Source: Bacteroidota bacterium (lineage in GTDB: Bacteria > Bacteroidota > Bacteroidia > Cytophagales > Cyclobacteriaceae). From it: 64,000 nt of DNA. The DNA lies in the NCBI GenBank assembly GCA_018267275.1, contig JAFDYV010000003.1, forward strand, positions 626,361 through 690,360. The letters are read 5' to 3'. The stretch's first letter is position 1; every line of letters starts with the position of its first letter. The position numbers and the translations under genes were made by a program. Positions 19,919-27,754 of this stretch are shown here, piece after piece. The notes beneath the pieces are model-generated. The model did not search any database, had not been told where the DNA came from, and was given only the letters and a program-made list of their open reading frames with translations.

Positions 19919-20081
19919 CAGTTGATTTACTCTTAGTGCGAATTTTATATGGGCAATGGCGACATTTGTTCTTGCAACAATACCCCCTTCTCAAGTGAAA
20001 GTGTTCTGTAAAAACCATCAGACCATTCTCCATGTAGTAATCTTGCTGCTGCGAATCGCTTCCCTTCTTGCTGATTTTCAT
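19884..20081 (-). CDS. Small cysteine-rich DUF5522-like protein
   Basis: 65 residues. The core YYMENGLMVFTEHFHLRRG and CCKNKCRHCPYK, with four cysteines and a histidine in CC-x3-C-x2-HCPY, matches my memory of DUF5522, a small Bacteroidota family of unknown function that probably binds zinc. Its 3' end overlaps the 3' end of meaB by 35 bp on the opposite strand. The motif is too specific to be a chance shadow of meaB, and most of it lies outside meaB. Confidence 0.8.
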   Translation of the reverse strand: MKISKKGSDSQQQDYYMENGLMVFTEHFHLRRGYCCKNKCRHCPYKIRTKSKSTVNSYSLQQKGG

Positions 20082-20262
20082 TTACCAGTTGCGAGTTGAA
20101 AAAATAATTTATCTATAAAATTATCTACATTTTTTTCAACAACTTGGCCGTGTCCGAAATACTTTCGCGAATTCATAAAAAAAGACTAAAGTGTTGAGAC
20201 ATTGCATCGGCAATTCAGCGAAACTTAAACGAAACTAGCCATTGCATTTGCACGGAATTCTC

Positions 20263-20937
20263 CTAAAGCACAGCATTCATCAATTTCATTTCTATAAACC
20301 AATAATCACCATGCTGGCGAACCTCACCAAACACCACGGGCATCCGGCCTCGGAACAACGGCATGTTTACTACCAACGTATGGTACTCGCCATTTTCTCC
20401 GCAGGCGTCTACTCCCAGCTTTTGCAACTCAGCCACCCCATTCATGTCGAGTCGCTTGCCAAGAAATGAAGGCCCCATCACTTGATTGCACGAAACAATA
20501 AACGTTTCAATGCAACCGATACCCAGCATTTCCGCAACCAACTCAGACCTATTTCGTTGCCAAAGCGGAAGCATCGCCTGCAACCCAGCTCGTGCACACA
20601 CTTTTTCTTCCCAATCGCGGTGCGCCTGCAAATCAATATCGCCAAACACTGCAGCTTCCAAATGAAAACTTGTTTTCAGTGTTTTCAAGTTGTCCACAAA
20701 AACCTCCTCATACATCTTCCAACTAGCAGCAGGCGTTACAACAGGCAAGCCGAGCAACTCGGCTTGCTTTTGCAGAATTTCTTTGGGAATGCCGTGGCTT
20801 CGGCTGATTTCTCCGTTCTCATTTAGAATGTTGAGCAACACTGCGGGTTGCCATCCCATCGCCTTGGCGATCATCATGGCATAGCAGCTGTCTTTGCCGC
20901 CACTCCAACTGGTGAGAAATCTCTTCATGCTACTCAA
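20263..20937 (-). CDS. Dph6-like ATP pyrophosphatase in the B12-uptake operon
   Basis: 224 residues. The PP-loop SWSGGKDSCYA near the N-terminus identifies an adenine-nucleotide alpha-hydrolase of the Dph6 (diphthine-ammonia ligase) group; GENGEYHTLVV near the end is the second family signature. Bacteria lack diphthamide, so the real substrate is unknown. It starts immediately after the stop of the btuB-like gene (no spacer), so it belongs to the riboswitch-controlled transcript. This suggests an amide-forming or salvage step on a corrinoid, but that is inference. Confidence 0.85.
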   Translation of the reverse strand: MSSMKRFLTSWSGGKDSCYAMMIAKAMGWQPAVLLNILNENGEISRSHGIPKEILQKQAELLGLPVVTPAASWKMYEEVFVDNLKTLKTSFHLEAAVFGDIDLQAHRDWEEKVCARAGLQAMLPLWQRNRSELVAEMLGIGCIETFIVSCNQVMGPSFLGKRLDMNGVAELQKLGVDACGENGEYHTLVVNMPLFRGRMPVVFGEVRQHGDYWFIEMKLMNAVL

Positions 20938-23076
20938 CTACCAACGCACGATGCATTTTAAATATAGGCTCCTTCCCCGTGTTGTAAACCCCGCGATTTC
21001 TTGGTAGTTGGAATCGAAAGCATTTTCAACACGCGCTACCAAAGCAACGTTTTGATTTAGGTTCCAATTGACCAAAAAATCAAACAACTGATAGTTCTGA
21101 ACATTGGTTCTGCCCAATGCACCGAAAGGTCCTAGTTTCGGATCATACACTGAATCAAACCGACTTGCCGCCATCCGCGCATTGGCTGTTATTGATAGTT
21201 TTGGGACTACTTGGTACGCTACCGAAAGGAACCCAGTGAAGTTTGGTCTTCGCAACAAAGAATTGATAGTTTGAGATTCTGTTACAAAAGAACCGGTGCT
21301 GTAAACTTGCGTTTGCACCAAGTTTTGTGTGGAAGCAATATCAGCAGGGTCGAACTGCGTGTTCCCGATTAACCAAGTGAAATTTCCGTTTATTGAAATT
21401 TGTTTACCGGCTTGGTATTGCCCCGTCAATTCAAACCCTGTTACCACTTGCTTGGCAACATTCAAGAATTTGTCACCACGATAATCTGAAAAATTAAGGC
21501 TGGAAATCGGTTTATTCTTGTTCCACAAATAGAAGTATTCAATCGAATTATTCGTCATGTTGCTGAACACGGAAAACGTTCCGTAGCCTTTTTCGAATGA
21601 CTTTTTCCAACCTAATTCAAACGACACTGAGTTTTCGGGTAGCAAATTTCTTGTACCACGGGTGAATGTGTAACCGGGTTGAACAGTGGGGTCAAAAAGT
21701 TGGTAAAGAGACGGAGCATTAAATGCAGAAGAAATCGAAGCAAACAAAAGCGAATTGCTTAATGCAACGAATGGATTAACCTCATACGTACCCACGGTGC
21801 CAAATAGCGAGTGGTTGCTGATGCGACCACCAATTGTAATACCAAAAGGATTGCCCTCAGATTTCAGTGTGGTTTGGACAAAAACATATTTGGTCAAGCT
21901 ATTTTTATTGATTGAATCATAATTGACACGCGAAGAAAATCCACCGAAAGCGCTACTGTAGAAAAAGGTATTAAATGCCATGTCGTCATTGTAAACTCCT
22001 ATGCCGGCCACACTTTTTAAAGAATTGCTTTGGTGTGCCACTTGCACTTCATGGGTTTGGATTTCACCACGATAACTACCTTTGAAATAGCTGCCATCGT
22101 ACTTACCGGACGGTAACAGCGAAGAATCGTTTTGATTGATCCGTGCCGAGCTGCTCCATGACCCCAGCGCTTTCATCTGCCATTTTCTACCCAACCGATA
22201 ACTCAGCGAGTACGTGTAGAAATCCCTATTGAAAAACAACCTATTATTTGTTTTGTCGCTAAACGCTCCATTGTCGATATCGGCCAGTTGGTCGGTGCGT
22301 TTGTAACTAATTTGCGCATCTAACTTATTGAACTGATAACCGAGCTTAATTATGCGATCTTGTTTCTGAAAGTTATCAGGCTCGAACTTTCTGGCGTTGT
22401 TCTTTGCTGTATCTAACGCAGCAGAAAATCCATTTACGCGTTGGTCCACTTGCGAATAATTGACGTAAAACCCCGACCTCGCGGCATAACTTAAATCTAC
22501 TTGTTGCTGATAGTTACTCGTGCCACTTCCAAAAGTCCCTGCTTGTGCGCTTGCCGTTCCGTGCACTCCTTGTTGTGAACGATTCTTGGTAATGATATTG
22601 ACCACACCACCAACGGAAGACCCACCATACATGGTGCTGTGGGCGCCCCGCACAATTTCAATGCGATCAATATTGGTGAGCGACAGTTCTGATAGATCAA
22701 TAACATTGTTAGGTGTAGATGGGTCGGTGATGCGCACTCCGTCAATCATCACCACCACTTGGTTTGAGTTAGCTCCGCGCAAAAACAAACTCTGATTAGA
22801 GCCCGGAACTTGATTCGCACCTACCAGATAAACACCTGCCTGCTGGGCAAGCAAATCGGCAACTGAACTATAAGATGCGTTTGTGATTTGCTCGTTGTTA
22901 ATCACGCCTACACTTCTTGGAGTTTCCTTCAGCATGGTTTCTTGCCGGGAAGCAGAAACAACTACCTCTTGAAGCGTGAACGTTTTGGTGGAGTCTTGCT
23001 GACCGATTACTAATTGAGGCGCCAGCCACCCCAAGGCAATTAAAGAGATTGCCCAGACTTTTCTCTCTTTTTTCAT
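20938..23076 (-). CDS. btuB: TonB-dependent receptor, BtuB-like (vitamin B12)
   Basis: 712 residues. Signal peptide (to about residue 25, WLAPQLVIGQ), a TonB-box-like TLQEVVVSASRQ, a plug domain (SVADLLAQQAGVYLVG, FLRGANSNQVVVMIDGVRI, IDRIEIVRGAHSTMYGGSSV), then a 22-strand-type barrel ending in LYLKCIVRW with the terminal aromatic residue needed for outer-membrane insertion. The upstream cobalamin riboswitch is the main reason to call B12 or another corrinoid as substrate. Shorter than SusC proteins and lacking the carboxypeptidase-like N-terminal domain. Confidence 0.9.
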   Translation of the reverse strand: MKKERKVWAISLIALGWLAPQLVIGQQDSTKTFTLQEVVVSASRQETMLKETPRSVGVINNEQITNASYSSVADLLAQQAGVYLVGANQVPGSNQSLFLRGANSNQVVVMIDGVRITDPSTPNNVIDLSELSLTNIDRIEIVRGAHSTMYGGSSVGGVVNIITKNRSQQGVHGTASAQAGTFGSGTSNYQQQVDLSYAARSGFYVNYSQVDQRVNGFSAALDTAKNNARKFEPDNFQKQDRIIKLGYQFNKLDAQISYKRTDQLADIDNGAFSDKTNNRLFFNRDFYTYSLSYRLGRKWQMKALGSWSSSARINQNDSSLLPSGKYDGSYFKGSYRGEIQTHEVQVAHQSNSLKSVAGIGVYNDDMAFNTFFYSSAFGGFSSRVNYDSINKNSLTKYVFVQTTLKSEGNPFGITIGGRISNHSLFGTVGTYEVNPFVALSNSLLFASISSAFNAPSLYQLFDPTVQPGYTFTRGTRNLLPENSVSFELGWKKSFEKGYGTFSVFSNMTNNSIEYFYLWNKNKPISSLNFSDYRGDKFLNVAKQVVTGFELTGQYQAGKQISINGNFTWLIGNTQFDPADIASTQNLVQTQVYSTGSFVTESQTINSLLRRPNFTGFLSVAYQVVPKLSITANARMAASRFDSVYDPKLGPFGALGRTNVQNYQLFDFLVNWNLNQNVALVARVENAFDSNYQEIAGFTTRGRSLYLKCIVRW

Positions 23077-23197
23077 AACTGAAAAAGTTTAATGATTGAA
23101 AAAAGAGTAAAGGCTGAAAATGAAAACTTCCGGATGGAAAAACCATCAGATTGATTTCACAGTCGCTTTTACCCGAAGCACTGAATAAAGTTTGTCA

Positions 23198-23340
23198 TCG
23201 GCAGGTCTCCTGGCTTTCCTAATCTTTACAGCCTTCTCGCGCTTTTCAGCACAATGGCGTTGTATGCAAAGACTCACTTGGTAGTGAACTAGGATTACAG
23301 TAGCGGGAACTGCTCCGGATTCGCACCGGATTCCCTTTTA
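23198..23340 (-). promoter_or_regulatory. Cobalamin riboswitch controlling btuB
   Basis: Read on the minus strand, the conserved parts appear in order: a GGGAATCCGGTG-like 5' element with GAATCCGG (about 23335-23316), the core CAGTTCCCGCTACTGTAA (about 23313-23296), and the B12 box GCCAGGAGACCTGCC (23214-23200). The core of the B12 box is textbook. The 120-nt leader between it and the btuB ATG holds a small hairpin (GATGG-TTTTT-CCATC) that could be part of the expression platform. It faces btuB, not the BtuF-like gene on the other side. Confidence 0.93.
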
Positions 23341-23341
23341 A

Positions 23342-23359
23342 TCCCGATCGATATCGGGA
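23342..23359. repeat. Perfect inverted repeat at the riboswitch 5' end
   Basis: TCCCGAT-CGAT-ATCGGGA, a 7-bp perfect stem with a 4-base loop, directly adjoining the conserved 5' element of the riboswitch and about 45 bp before the BtuF-like ATG on the other strand. It may be an added riboswitch stem or an operator. Confidence 0.5.
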
Positions 23360-23403
23360 ACCAATAACAATGCAAACATAAACTATTTTTCTAAACTTGT
23401 AAT

Positions 23404-24564
23404 ATGATTAGAGATTCAAGACGTACGATTCACAATTGGTGGCGCAGTAGTAGCCTCGTTGCACTCATTATTGCAACATCCATTGGTTGTCAGCCAACGA
23501 AAGAAAAATCAACCCAATCACAAAATGTTTACGCGAAGTATGCAAAAGGTTTTTCAGTGGAACAGGTTGGAGAAAGCAAACTGTTAAAAGTGAATTACCC
23601 CTACCAAAATGCCACTTCGGGCTATAGCTACCTGTTGGTGCCCAAAGGAAAAACAGCACCCGCACATGATGCTGCCACGCAAGTTGTTTATGTACCCATC
23701 GAACGCATTGTGTGCACCTCCACAACGCACATACCGCTGCTGGATTACATCGATCAGACACAGAGCCTGATTGGTTTCCCGACTACCGATTACATCAGCT
23801 CAGAAAAAATGAGAAAGAGAATCGATGCTGGTTTGGTAAAAAACCTAGGCATCGACAAGGGGATGGACTTGGAATCACTCGTTACACTGAAACCAGAAAT
23901 GGTGATGGGCTACACCATGGGCAGCGATTTAGGACAACTGAAAAAAATCCAAGAGCTGAACATTCCGGTGGTGATCAATGCAGAATACTTAGAGCGGCAC
24001 CCGCTGGGCCGTGCCGAGTGGATCAAATTTATGGCGCTGTTTTTTGGTAAAGAACGGCAAGCCGACTCCGTTTTTAACTCCATTGAAAAACAGTATTTAC
24101 AAACCGCGCAACTCGCAAGTGAAGCTATGGAAAAGCCAACTGTGTTGTGTGGCGTATTATATGGTGACGGCTGGTTCTTGCCAGGTGGTGAAAACTATGC
24201 TTCTAGAATCTTACGCGATGCAGGCTGCAACTACTTATGGGCAGCAGATTCTTCTCATGGTTTCTTGCAGGTGAGCTTCGAAACAGTCTACACAAAAGCT
24301 AAGAATGCAGACTTATGGATTGGCGTAGCCGCCTTCAAGAGTTTGCAAGAATTGCGCGCTGCAGAAGAGCGATATGCTTTGTTCGCGCCCTTTAAGCGAG
24401 GCAACGTGTATACGTATGATGCACGCCATGGCGCCAAAGGTGGAAGCGAGTTTTTAGAGCTAGGCTATTTGCGGCCTGATTTGGTATTGAAGGATCTGGT
24501 AAAAATTGCCCATCCGGCAACATTGCCAAATCACACTTTGTTCTTCTACAAAAAACTAGAATAA
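23404..24564 (+). CDS. BtuF-like ABC transporter substrate-binding lipoprotein
   Basis: 386 residues. The N-terminus has a hydrophobic stretch ending in a lipobox-like IATSIGC, so it is probably a lipoprotein. The body fits the helical-backbone metal/corrinoid-binding fold (VYVPIERIVCTSTTHIPLLD, NLGIDKGMDLESLVTLKPEM, ERHPLGRAEWIKFMALFF, YGDGWFLPGG, GSEFLELGYLRPDLVL). It is divergent from the B12-regulated btuB, so a role in corrinoid uptake is likely; iron-siderophore uptake is the alternative. The permease and ATPase genes are not in the window. Confidence 0.82.
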   Translation: MIRDSRRTIHNWWRSSSLVALIIATSIGCQPTKEKSTQSQNVYAKYAKGFSVEQVGESKLLKVNYPYQNATSGYSYLLVPKGKTAPAHDAATQVVYVPIERIVCTSTTHIPLLDYIDQTQSLIGFPTTDYISSEKMRKRIDAGLVKNLGIDKGMDLESLVTLKPEMVMGYTMGSDLGQLKKIQELNIPVVINAEYLERHPLGRAEWIKFMALFFGKERQADSVFNSIEKQYLQTAQLASEAMEKPTVLCGVLYGDGWFLPGGENYASRILRDAGCNYLWAADSSHGFLQVSFETVYTKAKNADLWIGVAAFKSLQELRAAEERYALFAPFKRGNVYTYDARHGAKGGSEFLELGYLRPDLVLKDLVKIAHPATLPNHTLFFYKKLE

Positions 24565-24567
24565 AAA

Positions 24568-24599
24568 ATTGACAACCCCCTTTTTTGGGAGTCGTCAAT
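24568..24599. terminator. Terminator between convergent genes
   Basis: A 13-bp stem with two mismatches (ATTGACAACCCCC / GGGAGTCGTCAAT) around a T6 loop, with T/A runs on both sides. It separates the BtuF-like gene (ends 24564, +) from the secreted protein ending at 24610 (-). Confidence 0.75.
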
Positions 24600-24609
24600 C
24601 ATTTTTATG

Positions 24610-25332
24610 TTACTCCTTTCGCAGGTAAACGTTCCCATACTTTGATTCAAAGCTGTAGCGCACACCGGAGCCGGGCCGCATTAAAATCTCGGTGTGAAAA
24701 TTGCCCTCATTTTGCGCGATTGTTTTCGCCTCTAGGTTTGTAAAAATTTGCCCAAAATCAGTTTCAGCTGTTAACTCGCTTACGCTTTTTTCACTCAGTG
24801 CCACGTCTACTCCACCATAAGTAGCCTCCACCTGCAACGGGCCTTCAAAATTCTTTACTTCCACCATGCCATAAACCGATAAGATTCGTGTGTCAGCACC
24901 TCGGGGAACTTTGATCTCAAGTTTAATATCAATGTCGCTGCCATCGCTGTAGATCATGTGGTCACCGCCCGCCTCGCGCACATACTTTCGGTATTCGTCT
25001 TTCGATTTAAATTTGATCTTCTGGTTATCGCGTATGACCATGTACCTGCGCGGCAACTCGTGTATGTTTCTGATGGAGGATTGAATAGTTACAGTGCTTG
25101 ATCCAGCCGTTGCCTCCAGTTGAAAGGCATCGTTATTCTCACCATCGTTGATATCAACATAACCCAACACGCTCACTTCATTCTTATCCCAGGTTGACAC
25201 TTTAATCAATTGGGGATAATCAAACTTCATCGATATTTTTTGACCCGCCTTAAATGAAATCACTTTGGAGACATTTTGCCCTACAGCAATCTGAGCCGTT
25301 AGCAAAACCAATATCAATAACAAGCTTCTCAT
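24610..25332 (-). CDS. Secreted beta-strand-repeat protein (DUF4097/GIN-domain-like), second copy
   Basis: 240 residues. Signal peptide (LLLILVLLTAQIAVGQ), then repeated short strands such as LSVYGMVEVKNFEGPLQVEA, YGGVDVALSE and TDFGQIFTNLE, ending KYGNVYLRKE. This ladder of turns resembles the beta-helical DUF4097 / putative auto-transporter adhesin head (GIN) family. It is a diverged paralogue of the preceding gene (25329..26093), which ends almost identically, and the ATG overlaps that gene's stop by four bases. Distal gene of the sigma/anti-sigma operon. Role unknown, perhaps a surface protein in envelope-stress output. Confidence 0.75.
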   Translation of the reverse strand: MRSLLLILVLLTAQIAVGQNVSKVISFKAGQKISMKFDYPQLIKVSTWDKNEVSVLGYVDINDGENNDAFQLEATAGSSTVTIQSSIRNIHELPRRYMVIRDNQKIKFKSKDEYRKYVREAGGDHMIYSDGSDIDIKLEIKVPRGADTRILSVYGMVEVKNFEGPLQVEATYGGVDVALSEKSVSELTAETDFGQIFTNLEAKTIAQNEGNFHTEILMRPGSGVRYSFESKYGNVYLRKE

Positions 25333-26093
25333 CTTTTACGCAGATAAACCTTACCATAATCAGATCGGATGCTCACGTCCATTCCACCGCCATTTACTTT
25401 GCCAGAAAGTTTGTCGCTGTAGCGAATCATATCGCCATCTTTGTCAACCTCAATCTTAAATTCAGGTGCTACAAAAATTTCACCATATGATGTGGTAAGT
25501 TTCAGGTTCGCTTTGATAGATGCTGGTAAGGTAACATCTGCGTAGCCATACACTGATACCAGCGAAAGTGGCCCTTTCACATTCTGGCTAAAGGTTGCTT
25601 CAATATGGCCATAGATCGCTTTGGCCGTCACTGGCCCTGTTACGTTCTCAAACTCCAAACTGTTGTAGTGCGAAGATGCTTCGATTTCGTTCTCCAAGTT
25701 TTTGAAGTTGACATCGCCACCATACTGCGATGAATACTCGTACGAAACGATGACACCTTTTGGAACCAAAATTCTGATTTCGGGTGAGTTCATCTTCTTT
25801 AGTTGAAACACTTCAACTACATTACCCTTGTCTGTTACATTGATACCCAAACCGGTATTGTCTTCCAAACCAAGGCTGTTAATGGCGCGCAAGCCCTTGG
25901 CGCGGCCATCATCATCATTTCTGTCACGATCGCGCGAAGAGAAAATAATCTCATTTCCGCTATGCCCCTCTACCGTAACGCGGCCTAGGTGAATCTCTAA
26001 ACGCCCAGACGTTTTTGGCAACTTAAATTCCTGCGCAGTTACCACGCTGATGGCAGCTACAATTATTCCGACAACTATTATTAACTTTTTCAT
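25329..26093 (-). CDS. Secreted beta-strand-repeat protein (DUF4097/GIN-domain-like), first copy
   Basis: 254 residues with a signal peptide (MKKLIIVVGIIVAAISVVTAQ). The mature part starts LPKTSGRLEIHLGRVTVEGH and continues with repeated strand-turn units (YSSQYGGDVNFKNLENEI, SVYGYADVTLP, TTSYGEIFVAPE), ending DYGKVYLRKR. Paralogue of the next gene in the operon. The repeat pattern points to a beta-helix-like fold. It lies 85 bp after the anti-sigma gene, in the same orientation. Confidence 0.75.
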   Translation of the reverse strand: MKKLIIVVGIIVAAISVVTAQEFKLPKTSGRLEIHLGRVTVEGHSGNEIIFSSRDRDRNDDDGRAKGLRAINSLGLEDNTGLGINVTDKGNVVEVFQLKKMNSPEIRILVPKGVIVSYEYSSQYGGDVNFKNLENEIEASSHYNSLEFENVTGPVTAKAIYGHIEATFSQNVKGPLSLVSVYGYADVTLPASIKANLKLTTSYGEIFVAPEFKIEVDKDGDMIRYSDKLSGKVNGGGMDVSIRSDYGKVYLRKR

Positions 26094-26178
26094 CTCTTTT
26101 TAATTTACTTTTTTGATTTCACTCTTTTTTACAAAACGCTAGGTAGCTGTTATCTAGAACCAAGTATCCAGCATCAGA

Positions 26179-26952
26179 TTATGACAACTTTAAAATTCCT
26201 GAGTAAGCTTCATCTTTCACCGCTTTCAAAACTTCTTTTTTTCTGGTGATCTCTTCTAATTCTTTTAAAATCGATCTTTCATTCATTTCCACCATCAACT
26301 GAATGAGGCTGATTTGTACAACGGGATCCGTTTGCACGCTGAGCGATGTAATCAAGAATTTACGGATGCGCTGCTCGTGTTTGAATTTACCTAATGCATC
26401 TAATGCTGCCAGGCGTACGTTTGTGTTGGGGTCTTCGTTCATCGCTTTTACCAGCGCGTTTACAATCTCATCATCTGCACTTGGCATCTGAAAGGCTACT
26501 GTTGTGCCCAACACACGTTGACTGGCAGACTGTTGGTTGTGGAGCAGGTTCAACATCGCATTCTTGGTGGAGTCCATCTCGAATCGAAGACGCGCAATTT
26601 CACGCTGCTGTTGTTGATTTTTGGATACCCACAAAAAAATGCCCGTCCCAATCAGCACAAATACCACTCCTGCCGCAATACGAAGCAAGCCTGAATTGAA
26701 AAAAACCTGCCTCCCCATTGGCCGTTCATGCTGCGTTATTTCTTCTTGCAGCATCGCATTGAACCTAATTTTGAGTTTGGAATTGGGCTCCACCGCGCGA
26801 GTTGAGTCCAACTGGCTGATTACTTCTTTCAACTGATCGTACATTTGTTTGACTTCGTTGTTAGTTGCAATTTGATGTTCTACTTCTGCTCGTTCGTCAG
26901 CCCCAAGTTTTCCATCAATGTAGTCGATCAGTTTACTTTCAGTGTTTTCCAT
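26179..26952 (-). CDS. Anti-sigma factor with one membrane helix and C-terminal HEAT-like repeats
   Basis: 257 residues. The N-terminal about 80 (KLIDYIDGKLGADERAEVEHQI) form an anti-sigma-like helical domain without the Zn ligands of zf-HC2. A single membrane helix lies around 92-112 (IAAGVVFVLIGTGIFLWV). The outer part has a coiled stretch followed by HEAT-like helices (EIVNALVKAMNEDPNTNVR, LAALDALGKF, VVQISLIQLMVEM). It follows the ECF sigma gene directly, the usual arrangement for a cognate anti-sigma factor. The HEAT-like sensor region is unusual. Confidence 0.82.
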   Translation of the reverse strand: MENTESKLIDYIDGKLGADERAEVEHQIATNNEVKQMYDQLKEVISQLDSTRAVEPNSKLKIRFNAMLQEEITQHERPMGRQVFFNSGLLRIAAGVVFVLIGTGIFLWVSKNQQQQREIARLRFEMDSTKNAMLNLLHNQQSASQRVLGTTVAFQMPSADDEIVNALVKAMNEDPNTNVRLAALDALGKFKHEQRIRKFLITSLSVQTDPVVQISLIQLMVEMNERSILKELEEITRKKEVLKAVKDEAYSGILKLS

Positions 26953-27010
26953 ACATTTTACTTTGTAATCGTCCGACCGCTTTTTGATTTCGCAGAAGGC
27001 GGTCTGACAA

Positions 27011-27556
27011 CTAAGTGTTTTCTAACTCAAAATAATGTTCTCTCAGTTTACCAATGGCGCGGTGTACTTTTACTTTGATGTTGGCTACGGAGGTGTTCAT
27101 AATGAGCGCCACTTCTTCATACTTCAGATGCTGAAACCGAGTTAATACCAACAGTTCGCGTTGTTCTTCCTCTAACTTTGCAAGACTGAGTTGAAGTAAT
27201 TTCTCACGCTCTTCTTGTTCCCAACTTTCGTTTGAATCAGCCATTGCTTCGCTCAGTTTCTCAACATCCACATTTGCGTTCACCTTGCTCCTTGCTGCAT
27301 GATAATGGTCAGAAAAAACATTTCGGGCCATTTGGTAAATCCACGGCATAAACTTACTACCCGGCCGGTAGCTGTTGCGGTAGCGTATCAATCGCAGAAA
27401 AACATTTTGCGTCAAATCCTCAGCCACGGGGCGGTCCATGGTAAGTCGCGCCAGAAAATTGAAAATTCGTGCGTGATACCGATCAAACAAAATCGAAGCC
27501 TGCTGAAGATCACCGCCTTTCACGGCCTCCATTACTTGTTCATCGGTAGGCAACAC
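27011..27556 (-). CDS. ECF-family RNA polymerase sigma factor
   Basis: 181 residues. Region 2 is seen in ASILFDRYHARIFNFLARLT, VAEDLTQNVFLRLI and FMPWIYQMARNVFSDHY; region 4 in LAKLEEEQRELLVLTRFQ, LKYEEVALIMNTSVANIKVK and VHRAIGKLRE. No region 1.1 or 3. First gene of an operon with its anti-sigma factor and two secreted proteins, which are probably its targets. Its start region faces the accessory island, so it is the last clear core gene on the left. Confidence 0.93.
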   Translation of the reverse strand: MLPTDEQVMEAVKGGDLQQASILFDRYHARIFNFLARLTMDRPVAEDLTQNVFLRLIRYRNSYRPGSKFMPWIYQMARNVFSDHYHAARSKVNANVDVEKLSEAMADSNESWEQEEREKLLQLSLAKLEEEQRELLVLTRFQHLKYEEVALIMNTSVANIKVKVHRAIGKLREHYFELENT

Positions 27557-27679
27557 AATAGAATTATCAAGTTTCAGCTTAGTTACTGGCCGGAGGTGAA
27601 AAGGTTACAACACAGAAAGTTAAATGTAGAGAAAAGTCGCCCTCCCTGTACAATTCTCGAACTTATTTTTAGATGACCT

Positions 27680-27731
27680 GAAAAGGCTGGCAAACCTAGC
27701 GGCTTAAAAACCGCCCGTTTGCTGGCCTTTT
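27680..27731. terminator. Long hairpin at the boundary of the mobilizable module
   Basis: A 14-bp outer stem (AAAGGCTGGCAAAC / GTTTGCTGGCCTTT, two G-T pairs) encloses an inner GCGG...CCGC stem, followed by TTTTT on the plus strand. No plus-strand gene ends upstream. It lies 25-75 bp before the Toprim gene, so it may be a leader attenuator or a structure that insulates the mobile module from the sigma operon. Confidence 0.6.
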
Positions 27732-27754
27732 TGGCTTTTATCTGCTGAAAATTT

